Shown piece by piece: positions 41,714-48,500 of a DNA stretch of 64,000 nucleotides (positions are counted from its first letter, which is position 1; each line of letters begins with the position of its first letter). The stretch lies in the NCBI RefSeq assembly GCF_030389965.1, contig NZ_CP128399.1, forward strand, positions 1,788,934 through 1,852,933, in the 5' to 3' direction. This stretch comes from Candidatus Chlorohelix allophototropha. Lineage in GTDB: Bacteria; Chloroflexota; Chloroflexia; Chloroheliales; Chloroheliaceae. The position numbers were made by a program, and so were the translations under genes. The notes under the pieces were generated by a model that saw only the letters and a program-made list of their open reading frames with translations, had not been told where the DNA came from and made no database searches.

Positions 41714-42661
41714 GTGAGTAAAGTTCTGAACCCTAAAAAAGACCATAGTGACGATGTTGAGCAAGAGGAGACTAATCTCACGCCTACCGAAACTCAACAG
41801 CGTGTGGTTTCAAAACGCGCTCTTAATAAGGGTAAAAAAGAGATTGAGAAAAAAGCAATCGCCTTGAAAAAGGTAGCAGTAGAGTACGTCCCTATTATGT
41901 CCATCTCGCCCAACGGCTACAATCCGAACCGTCAATCAGAGCAAGATTTTGAGCTTCTTATCCGTTCGATGGAAGAAGATGGCTTCACTACGCCCATTCT
42001 GGTGAACAAAGACCTAAAGCAGATTGTGGACGGTGAGCATAGGTGGAGAGCGGCGCAGGTGCTAGGCTTCAAGGAAATACCTGTCGTCTATACCACGATG
42101 ACCTATGAGCAAGCCCGTATATCCACTATTCGCCATAACCGGGCGCGAGGCACTCACGACATTGACTTGGAAATCGACATTCTCCAAGACCTTCAAAAGT
42201 TAGGCGCATTGGATTGGGCGGCTGAAAGTCTGATGCTCGATGACGTGGAGCTTAACCGCTTGCTCACTGACATTGCTGCGCCTGACGCACTGCTTGACGC
42301 TGAATTCAGTGATGCTTGGATACCAGAGAAGTTCAACGAGGAAGAAAAGCAACTCATCCAAGAAGGGGTCAATTCAGTAATGGCAAGGTCTCACACCGAT
42401 GCCGCAGGGATGGAGAGTGCTACCGCTATGACCCAGAAGGCAGTGGAGTTATCTCGTCAGCGAGAAGCACTGCTCAAAGAAGCTAAAACCGTTGAGGAAC
42501 GCAAAATTGTCGAAGCCCAGACCCGCTACTACCGTGTCGCTCTTATGTTTACCAACGATGAAGCAGATATGGTTAAGCAAGTGCTTGGAGACAAACCCGC
42601 TGAAATGCTGCTCAAGCTGTGTGAGCAGGTAATAAAAGGAGAGCTATCCAATGGTGATTGA
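41714..42661 (+). CDS. ParB-like nuclease-domain protein (copy 2)
   Basis: A 315-residue protein with GTG start. The ParB N-terminal fold has DGEHRWRAAQVLGFKEIPVV near residue 105, followed by the RHNRARGTHDID stretch found in phage ParB-like proteins and a helical charged C terminus. In many phages such proteins lie beside methylases and the terminase. Distinct from the ParB-like protein at 28782. Confidence 0.83.
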   Translation: MSKVLNPKKDHSDDVEQEETNLTPTETQQRVVSKRALNKGKKEIEKKAIALKKVAVEYVPIMSISPNGYNPNRQSEQDFELLIRSMEEDGFTTPILVNKDLKQIVDGEHRWRAAQVLGFKEIPVVYTTMTYEQARISTIRHNRARGTHDIDLEIDILQDLQKLGALDWAAESLMLDDVELNRLLTDIAAPDALLDAEFSDAWIPEKFNEEEKQLIQEGVNSVMARSHTDAAGMESATAMTQKAVELSRQREALLKEAKTVEERKIVEAQTRYYRVALMFTNDEADMVKQVLGDKPAEMLLKLCEQVIKGELSNGD

Positions 42662-42845
42662 AATCTCAATTCCCGATGACGCTAGTCAAAGGATTAAAGA
42701 CCATATCCTTGCAAGCCTACATCGAATGGCTCATGCCTATAACGCCGAGCTTAAGTATGAGCGATTACACGAAAATAACCCTTCACCACAAAGCCTGTCA
42801 ACAGGTGGCAAAAAGAAAAAAGGTAAAACCATACAACCGTCTTAA
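42651..42845 (+). CDS. Small basic protein, unknown
   Basis: A 64-residue protein overlapping the ParB-like gene by 11 bases. Its basic tail (GGKKKKGKTIQPS) is read from repeat copy D, so that part may be recently acquired. Function unknown. Confidence 0.5.
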   Translation: MVIEISIPDDASQRIKDHILASLHRMAHAYNAELKYERLHENNPSPQSLSTGGKKKKGKTIQPS

Positions 42846-42894
42846 ATCAAGTACCTTCACGGGCTTTGTAGCGGGTGTCTTTTTAGACACCTTT
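42785..42894 (+). repeat. Dispersed repeat copy D plus hairpin
   Basis: ACAAAGCCTGT (42788-42798) and ACGGGCTTTGT (42859-42869) form near-perfect inverted arms around about 60 bases similar to copies C and E. A hairpin GGTGTC-TTTTTA-GACACC (42874-42891) and TTT follow, a plausible terminator. The small ORF seen in copies C and E is broken here by stops. Confidence 0.72.
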
Positions 42895-42923
42895 ACCCAA
42901 ATTTTGAACCTACAGGTGACATT

Positions 42924-43211
42924 ATGACAAGTAATCCCAAAGTGAATACCACCGCTTTCATCGTAATAGGCTTCCTGCTCATCACTGCTTTTGTGATGGC
43001 TGGATACCTACTCTCCTATACACAACCAGAGCGGATTATAGAGCGAGAGATAACCACGACCCCGATTGCTACCATTACGCCACTGCCAACTGCCTACCCG
43101 CTTGTAACACCTGCCACTGCTATAGCTGTGATGTTGCCCGGTAAACAAGTGCAAAGTGTCACCTGTTACGACTACAACCAAGACACCTCTTGCACTGTGA
43201 GATTGAAATAA
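42924..43211 (+). CDS. Single-pass membrane protein
   Basis: A 95-residue protein with one membrane helix (about residues 11-31: FIVIGFLLITAFVMAGYLL). A Thr/Pro-rich outward linker and two Cys near the end (VTCYDYNQDTSC) that could form a disulfide follow. It lies just before the terminase; a lysis, exclusion or signalling role is possible but not shown. Confidence 0.65.
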   Translation: MTSNPKVNTTAFIVIGFLLITAFVMAGYLLSYTQPERIIEREITTTPIATITPLPTAYPLVTPATAIAVMLPGKQVQSVTCYDYNQDTSCTVRLK

Positions 43212-43220
43212 AGGGACGGT

Positions 43221-43757
43221 ATGGGAAGAAAAAAGCATACGGTAGTGGTAGAAACCGAACGCTCACAGCAAGCCTTTGAAGCGTATTGGGCGTTAGGCGC
43301 ATCCCGAAGCCAAGTAAAGCTACAAGAGAAATTCAAAGCTGACAGGGCAAAAGGTATCGCAGTGCCTACCGTGAATATACGTCAAATCAGCGATTGGTCG
43401 GCAAAATACGGCTGGCAAAATAAAATCCGGGTTCGCGTTGCCGAAGAACTAGAGAGAGAGCGGATTGCAGCCCGTAAAGAGAAGGAGAAAGACCAAGACC
43501 AAGCGCGAAAGATTAGGCGAGGGTTACTCAATCAGTTTATCAAGATATTCAATGAAGCAGAGAAAAACCTAAAGCCCGATAAAATATCTTGGACTACTGC
43601 CATAGAAGCCTTGCGCCTAATACTACAGGAAAGCAGAGCCGAGTTTGATGATATGCCTACCGTAAAAGTGCAAGCGAACGAAATGACCAAAGACGAACTC
43701 ATCAATGCGATTAACGAACGCTTGGCTAGATTGCAAGCTAACAGTAATAACCAGTAA
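43221..43757 (+). CDS. Terminase small subunit (putative)
   Basis: A 178-residue protein. The N terminus has a putative HTH (AYWALGASRSQVKLQEKF...NIRQISDWSAKYGW), then a long charged coiled coil. Size and position directly before the large terminase fit the DNA-recognition subunit that starts packaging. Sequence family not firmly recognised. Confidence 0.7.
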   Translation: MGRKKHTVVVETERSQQAFEAYWALGASRSQVKLQEKFKADRAKGIAVPTVNIRQISDWSAKYGWQNKIRVRVAEELERERIAARKEKEKDQDQARKIRRGLLNQFIKIFNEAEKNLKPDKISWTTAIEALRLILQESRAEFDDMPTVKVQANEMTKDELINAINERLARLQANSNNQ

Positions 43758-43762
43758 CACCC

Positions 43763-45202
43763 GTGAATATCTCGCAAATGTCCAAAGAGGAGCTAGTACA
43801 GTTCCTTACAGAGCTAGATAACCTTGAAGCACTGGCAGGGTCATTAGAGCCACCTAAGAAAGAGGATACCGGGTGGGTAGAGTGGGAAGTGCAAGCACGA
43901 CCTAACCAATTACCACCGCAAGGTAACTGGCGTTATTGGTTGATACTATCTGGGAGAGGTTGGGGGAAAACGAAAACTGGCGCAAATTGGGTCATTAGTC
44001 AGGTGCGGTCTGGAAAGTGCAAACGCATTGCACTGGTCGGAGCTACCGCAGCCGATGTTAGGGACGTAATGATAGAGGGTGAGTCAGGGATTATGGCGAG
44101 TAGCCCTCCTTGGTTCAAACCACGCTATATTCCATCATTACGCCGACTGGTATGGGCGAATGGCGCAATCGCTACTACCTATAGCGCGGAAGAACCAGAA
44201 CGCCTTCGCGGACCTCAACACGATGGGGCGTGGGTTGACGAGCTTGGCGCGTGGCGACATATGAGGATGCAGAATACGTGGGACATGATGCAATTAGGAT
44301 TGCGTCTTGGAGACAACCCGCAATGCGTCATCACCACCACCCCAAAGCCCAATGCTCTAATCCGAGAACTCACTAAAATGCCGCATACCTACCTGACTAA
44401 AGGTAGCACCTATGATAACCGGGCTAACCTTGCAGAAGGCTTCTTCACCGATATTATCAAGAAGTACGAAGGCACAAGGTTAGGTCGGCAAGAGCTAGAC
44501 GCTGAAATCCTTGATGATACACCCGGCGCATTATGGACGATTGATACCATTGATAAATACCGGGTGGAAGCAGTGCCACAGCTTGTAAAACTGGTAATCG
44601 GGATTGACCCGTCTATTACAGCGATTGATGATAGCAGTAACGAGACTGGCATTATAACGGCTGGTCTCGGAGCTAATCAGCATATATACATAATGAATGA
44701 CGCAAGTATGGTAGCCACACCGTACAAATGGGGTCTCACTGCTATACAGCTATACCACGAATATATGGCAAATGCGATTATCGCTGAAAGCAATCAAGGT
44801 GGCTTGATGGTGGAGCATACGTTGAGAACGGTAGAGTTGGATGGCAAAAAGATAGGCAAGGACGTAGTTATCAAACTGGTAAAAGCTACGCAAGGCAAGC
44901 GGTCTCGCGCTGAACCAGTGAGCAGTATGTACGAGCAAGGTCGTGTCCATCACATCGGCTACTACCCAGAGCTTGAAAGTCAGATGACCACTTGGCTACC
45001 CGGAGAGGATAGCCCGGATAGGATGGACGCACTGGTATGGGCTTGCGCCGAGCTTAATCCAAACCTGTATCGGGTGTTCCACGCTGCCGCAGGTGGTACA
45101 AGACCAAATCCGAATGTACCTTTACCTGCCACCAATACACCACCGCTACGTATGCCGCAAGCGGGAAGGATTACTAAGCCAAATAACAAGAGGATTTTTT
45201 GA
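43763..45202 (+). CDS. Terminase large subunit
   Basis: The 479-residue packaging motor. The Walker A-like SGRGWGKT lies at about 63-70, the Walker B-like GAWVDELGAWR near 155, coupling motif ITTTPKP near 193, and a RuvC-like nuclease domain beginning IGIDPSITA near 273 with later acidic residues (IAESNQGG, DRMDALVWA). It cuts concatemers and pumps DNA into procapsids. The start is GTG 43763 or ATG 43778; neither has a strong ribosome site. Confidence 0.93.
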   Translation: MNISQMSKEELVQFLTELDNLEALAGSLEPPKKEDTGWVEWEVQARPNQLPPQGNWRYWLILSGRGWGKTKTGANWVISQVRSGKCKRIALVGATAADVRDVMIEGESGIMASSPPWFKPRYIPSLRRLVWANGAIATTYSAEEPERLRGPQHDGAWVDELGAWRHMRMQNTWDMMQLGLRLGDNPQCVITTTPKPNALIRELTKMPHTYLTKGSTYDNRANLAEGFFTDIIKKYEGTRLGRQELDAEILDDTPGALWTIDTIDKYRVEAVPQLVKLVIGIDPSITAIDDSSNETGIITAGLGANQHIYIMNDASMVATPYKWGLTAIQLYHEYMANAIIAESNQGGLMVEHTLRTVELDGKKIGKDVVIKLVKATQGKRSRAEPVSSMYEQGRVHHIGYYPELESQMTTWLPGEDSPDRMDALVWACAELNPNLYRVFHAAAGGTRPNPNVPLPATNTPPLRMPQAGRITKPNNKRIF

Positions 45203-45432
45203 TGAACCAATTGCCTAGCATCGCGCAGGTAGCACACAGGTTGAAGCACGACCCAGACCCAAAGACGGGATTGCGCCATACCGTGTTACTGGTATTTAAC
45301 ATAAACGGAGAGCTAAGGGTGTCGGCTAAATGTACCTTGAGAGGGTGCGGCTGCACTGTGTTCTATGACGCTCAAAAAGTAGAGAAGGATGGCAAGCAGT
45401 GGATACAAGTAACAATGCCGATAGAAGATTGA
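45202..45432 (+). CDS. Small phage protein, unknown
   Basis: A 76-residue protein whose ATG overlaps the terminase stop (TGATG). It contains CTLRGCGCTV, a compact Cys cluster. Function unknown. Confidence 0.6.
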   Translation: MNQLPSIAQVAHRLKHDPDPKTGLRHTVLLVFNINGELRVSAKCTLRGCGCTVFYDAQKVEKDGKQWIQVTMPIED

Positions 45433-45629
45433 CCGGGAAGATTAGGTCTTTTGCAAAAGACGGTTTCTTAACCCTTGAATTGGTAAACACGGTTCAATTA
45501 CACTATGACAAGATGCAATTACCCAAAGAGGGTGACGTGGTTGATACAGTGCTTGACGGGAAGCCAGCAAGGGTAAAGATAGTCTGGATAAATAGTGGCT
45601 ATATCGGGATGGAATTACAGGATGGATGA
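45429..45629 (+). CDS. Small beta-rich protein, unknown
   Basis: A 66-residue frame starting TTG, overlapping the preceding TGA by four bases; GTG 45399 is an alternative. The pattern GKIRSFAKDGFLTLELVN...RVKIVWINSGYIGMEL suggests a small beta barrel. Function unknown. Confidence 0.5.
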   Translation: MTGKIRSFAKDGFLTLELVNTVQLHYDKMQLPKEGDVVDTVLDGKPARVKIVWINSGYIGMELQDG

Positions 45630-45948
45630 GGATAAAGTTAAAACTGAATTAGGCATGATGGTTTATTACCAGCTTATGCTTATGGCAGCGATGAAGCAGG
45701 ATTGCCAAGAGTGTATCGAGGAATATCAAAACTTGATAGCTAGGCAACAGAAGCTATTCACAGACAGGCATTACACGTTTGAATCTAGGATTACAGGAGA
45801 CCCGAAAATGTACTGGTATCTTTTGAGAACTCCTGAAACGCAATTAGGAGAGGGGCATAGTGCATCCTCTATTGCAAATTGGCTAGATGCAAAGCCAGTG
45901 CTTTGTGTGACACATCACCCGGAGACATATGAGTTTAACGATGAGTAA
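45622..45948 (+). CDS. Small phage protein, unknown
   Basis: A 108-residue protein with a helical N-terminal half carrying a Cys pair (CQECIEEY) and an aromatic C-terminal half. It overlaps both neighbours by eight bases. Function unknown. Confidence 0.55.
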   Translation: MDEDKVKTELGMMVYYQLMLMAAMKQDCQECIEEYQNLIARQQKLFTDRHYTFESRITGDPKMYWYLLRTPETQLGEGHSASSIANWLDAKPVLCVTHHPETYEFNDE

Positions 45949-46279
45949 GCTACCAGACGTTAAATTCCTGCTTGCCGAGTGGGTAAGATACAACATACAG
46001 TTCGGATTATCGCACTATAGAAATTGTCTGGTATGTAGCCTTATAACCTATGAGCAGATACAGCTAAAAGAGCTAGAGTTGTCTGAGCTTGGCATTAAGG
46101 TAGAGACTGTCAGCACTGCTACTGCTACCGATTATGTAGCCACCACCACGTCTGGATTGCGCTTTACTGGCACTGTCGAGGAACTTGCACTACAGGAGTT
46201 CTTTCTAAGGATGGGAACGGGTTGTCCGATACATAACCCGGAGAATTCGGATTTACTTACTGGCGAAGATTTTCTTTAA
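45941..46279 (+). CDS. Small phage protein with Cys pair
   Basis: A 112-residue protein with CLVC near residue 29 and Cys/His near the end (GTGCPIHNPEN), a possible zinc site. Last rightward gene before the leftward cassette, whose first small ORF overlaps its 3' end. Function unknown. Confidence 0.55.
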   Translation: MSKLPDVKFLLAEWVRYNIQFGLSHYRNCLVCSLITYEQIQLKELELSELGIKVETVSTATATDYVATTTSGLRFTGTVEELALQEFFLRMGTGCPIHNPENSDLLTGEDFL

Positions 46280-46378
46280 GGTCTTGATAGTCATTTCTTT
46301 TGAGAGGGTTTTCGCTTCTTCCAAAGTCTCCACCGGGTGCGATACTAAATTAAATTCCTTGACCTCAGTCACTGACAT
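46259..46378 (-). CDS. 39-codon ORF at the end of the leftward cassette
   Basis: A short leftward frame MSVTEVKEFNLVSHPVETLG... ending NDYQDLKENLRQ. The ending resembles the first part of a ParB N-terminal domain, so it may be a truncated remnant. A TATAAT lies 16-20 bases upstream of its ATG. No ribosome site is visible; low confidence. Confidence 0.3.
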
Positions 46379-46413
46379 ATATACAACATTTTTGTCATTA
46401 TACTTAGAGTAAG

Positions 46414-46722
46414 TTAATCTTTTTTAAGAGTATAGAATTCCCTTTTCTCAAACCAATCTAATACTTGGGATTCTAAAAAAAACGATGTTTTTCCTTGCTT
46501 TGAACCTTTAACAAGCTGTTTGGCTTCTCTATCTACATAGTAAGGTGTCAGGTTGTTGGCACTTATTTGAATAGAAAGATAAGTTCTAGAAATTTTGAAA
46601 GTCTCTAATATGTATTTAGAAGATAAATATTTGTTATTGTGATTGTCTCTAACACAGTCTCTAGACCTATCTCTTCCAACTATATGCTTATTTCTCATAG
46701 TAATGTTGGTAGTGGCTGTCAT
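46414..46722 (-). CDS. Small DNA-binding-like protein
   Basis: A 102-residue basic protein. The region KYLSSKYILETFKISRTYLSIQI and the closing FLESQVLDWFEKRE resemble excisionase/AlpA-type HTH proteins. AGAAGGAA precedes the ATG at 46722. The gene is clearly more AT-rich than the rest of the prophage, suggesting separate acquisition. A promoter TTGATT-17-TAAAAT lies upstream (46769-46797). Confidence 0.6.
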   Translation of the reverse strand: MTATTNITMRNKHIVGRDRSRDCVRDNHNNKYLSSKYILETFKISRTYLSIQISANNLTPYYVDREAKQLVKGSKQGKTSFFLESQVLDWFEKREFYTLKKD

Positions 46723-46768
46723 ATATTTCCTTCTTTTTATTTGTATAAAAAATTTACGGATAGAAAGT

Positions 46769-46797
46769 ATTTTATATACTAGCACATTAAAAATCAA
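46769..46797 (-). promoter_or_regulatory. Leftward promoter candidate
   Basis: On the minus strand TTGATT, a 17-base spacer with AATGTGCTAGTA and TAAAAT. It precedes the 102-residue basic protein by about 45 bases. Confidence 0.5.
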
Positions 46798-46918
46798 GTA
46801 ATTAAGTTGTTGACAAGTTACACGCCGTATGTTCAACCGTCAAAACTAATCCCAACAACCTGCCCGTATGGATGCCCCGCTTCTCTTTGCAAACTACAGT
46901 TAGCATTTAATCCCTCCT

Positions 46919-47164
46919 CTATTCAATGATGCTCACTGGCGCAATGTTATTAACCAACTTGCCACCCTTAGTCCAGAGAAGCATTGGCACAAAGCTCTTA
47001 CCAGAGGCAATAAATAAACTTAGTGCTTGATAGCCTTGCTGCTCACGGGCATTATAGTAATTATAGAACAGTTCTTCAACACCATTGCTGGCTATATCGA
47101 ACTCAAATGTAAAGTGTCTTCCGTCAGCATAGTTCACGCTCAACAAATACATAACATCCTTCAT
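46919..47164 (-). CDS. Small protein, unknown
   Basis: An 81-residue soluble protein rich in aromatic residues (FTFEFDIASNGVEELFYNYYNA). The leader AGAGAGGAGCAGAAGCG is shared with other cassette genes. Function unknown. Confidence 0.6.
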   Translation of the reverse strand: MKDVMYLLSVNYADGRHFTFEFDIASNGVEELFYNYYNAREQQGYQALSLFIASGKSFVPMLLWTKGGKLVNNIAPVSIIE

Positions 47165-47193
47165 CGCTTCTGCTCCTCTCTGTAATCAGTTTG

Positions 47194-47472
47194 TTACTTA
47201 CTCTCAAAAATCCGCTTCTGCTCAAGTCTGGGGTAATTGGCGCACAAGTTATCCAAATCCCGCTCTAGCACTTTGTAAAGTCTCTTTGCTTCTATCCGAT
47301 TTTGCTCGGCTTGGTCAAACTCAAACCACATCCCGGTTATTACGTGTTCACCTACGTCTTTTAGCATTCGGGTTGTTTCTTGTGCTTCTCTAAGGGTTTT
47401 TCCAGCAGCATTTTTCAAGGCACGTAAGCGGCTATGTTCAATCTTGTAGTCTGCAAAGCTCATACGTTTCAT
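47194..47472 (-). CDS. Small charged helical protein, paralogue of 32364-32702
   Basis: A 92-residue protein, MKRMSFADYKIEHSRL...YPRLEQKRIFESK, matching the start and end of the protein at 32364. ATG 47472 is chosen because AGAGGAGCAGGAGCG precedes it. Function unknown, but the duplication links this cassette to the P2 operon. Confidence 0.65.
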   Translation of the reverse strand: MKRMSFADYKIEHSRLRALKNAAGKTLREAQETTRMLKDVGEHVITGMWFEFDQAEQNRIEAKRLYKVLERDLDNLCANYPRLEQKRIFESK

Positions 47473-47488
47473 CGCTCCTGCTCCTCTC

Positions 47489-47734
47489 TTAGCAGTCACG
47501 GGCTTGCAAGCTATAGCCCCAAATATCGCTTTCATCGTCATAGGTGGTTTGTCCAACCAATTCAGCACCACTCGGTTCAGTATCGCTTTCTACAAATACC
47601 AGTGCGTCCGCTAGGTGTCTTTCGGATAGCTCAACCAACTTAGCTAAGGCATTGCTGTAACCTTCAACACCCTCACTATGGGCTTCGTCATTTTCATCGA
47701 GATATTCAAACCAGTAAGTAATTTGTTCAGGCAT
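47489..47734 (-). CDS. Small acidic protein, unknown
   Basis: An 81-residue, strongly acidic protein (MPEQITYWFEYLDENDEAHSEG type start). Preceded by AAGAAAGGA. The charge and size are those of DNA-mimic or inhibitor proteins, but there is no specific evidence for this. Confidence 0.6.
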   Translation of the reverse strand: MPEQITYWFEYLDENDEAHSEGVEGYSNALAKLVELSERHLADALVFVESDTEPSGAELVGQTTYDDESDIWGYSLQARDC

Positions 47735-47749
47735 TGCAGTAATCCTTTC

Positions 47750-48025
47750 TTACTTCTCTACGGTAAACTCAAAATCTTTGAGAGAGCGGCTAACAACCAA
47801 CTCACCGTCAACCATTTGATAATCCCGGTAATAGGTAAAGTAAACATCCCCTAACATACCTTGCTCACCGATTACGTCTTCCAACGCATTTTCAATGGCA
47901 TCAAGCACTTCATCACTAACAGGTAGTTGATACTGCTCAAGTGCATAGGCTACGTAAGCACCGTCACCGCAATACTGTCCTTCGATTTTTACACCGCTCA
48001 CCGTAATCTCAAATGTGTCACCCAT
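47750..48025 (-). CDS. Small acidic protein, first gene of the P4 operon
   Basis: A 91-residue acidic protein starting MGDTFEITVSG. ATG 48025 is set by the conserved GAAAGGAC leader downstream of promoter P4. Function unknown. Confidence 0.62.
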   Translation of the reverse strand: MGDTFEITVSGVKIEGQYCGDGAYVAYALEQYQLPVSDEVLDAIENALEDVIGEQGMLGDVYFTYYRDYQMVDGELVVSRSLKDFEFTVEK

Positions 48026-48070
48026 TGCAGTTGTCCTTTCAGTAATCAGTAATTTGTATTTGTTACTAGC

Positions 48071-48099
48071 ATTATAGTATTGTTCACATAAGAATACAA
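48071..48099 (-). promoter_or_regulatory. Regulon promoter P4 (leftward)
   Basis: On the minus strand TTGTAT, a 17-base spacer with TATGTGAACA, TATAAT, then GCTAGTAACAAAT, ACTGATTACTG and GAAAGGAC. It is the reversed counterpart of P3. Confidence 0.85.
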
Positions 48100-48110
48100 T
48101 AGATTTTTGC

Positions 48111-48350
48111 ACGAATATAAAAACACGCAGTACAAAGCCTGTGAATATATAAACGGTGTGATAATGCTAGTAACAAACGCAAGCGGTACTGACGGGCTTT
48201 ACAATCGCTGTGACCCACAAATCACAAAGCCCGTGAAGGGTTATTGCAGCAGAAAAAGGTATCAACACAAGGGTCTCAAATCTCGCTTCACACGCTTTGT
48301 AAAGCCATTTCAGCGAAAAATGCCCTAAAAATCGGGTATTTTTACGCTGG
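48111..48350 (+). repeat. Dispersed repeat copy E (inverted partner of copy C)
   Basis: It contains two sets of inverted ACAAAGCCxGTGAA arms (48132-48145 with 48191-48203; 48224-48238 with 48284-48300) and a promoter-like GATAAT-GCTAGTAACAA. Its homology to the reversed 36241-36483 covers the arms, the spacer and the small ORF. Confidence 0.8.
48164..48328 (+). CDS. Small basic ORF inside repeat E
   Basis: 54 codons reading MLVTNASGTDGLYN...RKRYQH...SRFTRFVKPFQR, homologous in frame to the ORF in repeat C. No ribosome site at the ATG. It may be a true micro-protein or a by-product of the repeat. Confidence 0.3.
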   Translation: MLVTNASGTDGLYNRCDPQITKPVKGYCSRKRYQHKGLKSRFTRFVKPFQRKMP

Positions 48351-48376
48351 ACGCAAAAATCGCACTTTTACACCTA

Positions 48377-48405
48377 TTGACGAAATAAATAACATTATGT
48401 AATAT
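48377..48405 (+). promoter_or_regulatory. Promoter P6 of the structural genes
   Basis: TTGACG, a 17-base spacer and TAATAT, about 95 bases before the portal ATG. Confidence 0.7.
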
Positions 48406-48411
48406 TATTCT

Positions 48412-48427
48412 GTTCACGGGTGTGAAC
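48412..48427. promoter_or_regulatory. Palindromic operator GTTCAC-N4-GTGAAC
   Basis: A perfect two-fold palindrome with a four-base centre, placed at the expected transcription start of P6. It is the best complete form of the half-sites seen at the other phage promoters. Confidence 0.75.
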
Positions 48428-48500
48428 GTCAATTGTATTTTGCATAGTCGAGCATTCATCGGCTGGCAGTTAGTGGCAAAACTACCAGCCAGTGAAGTAA

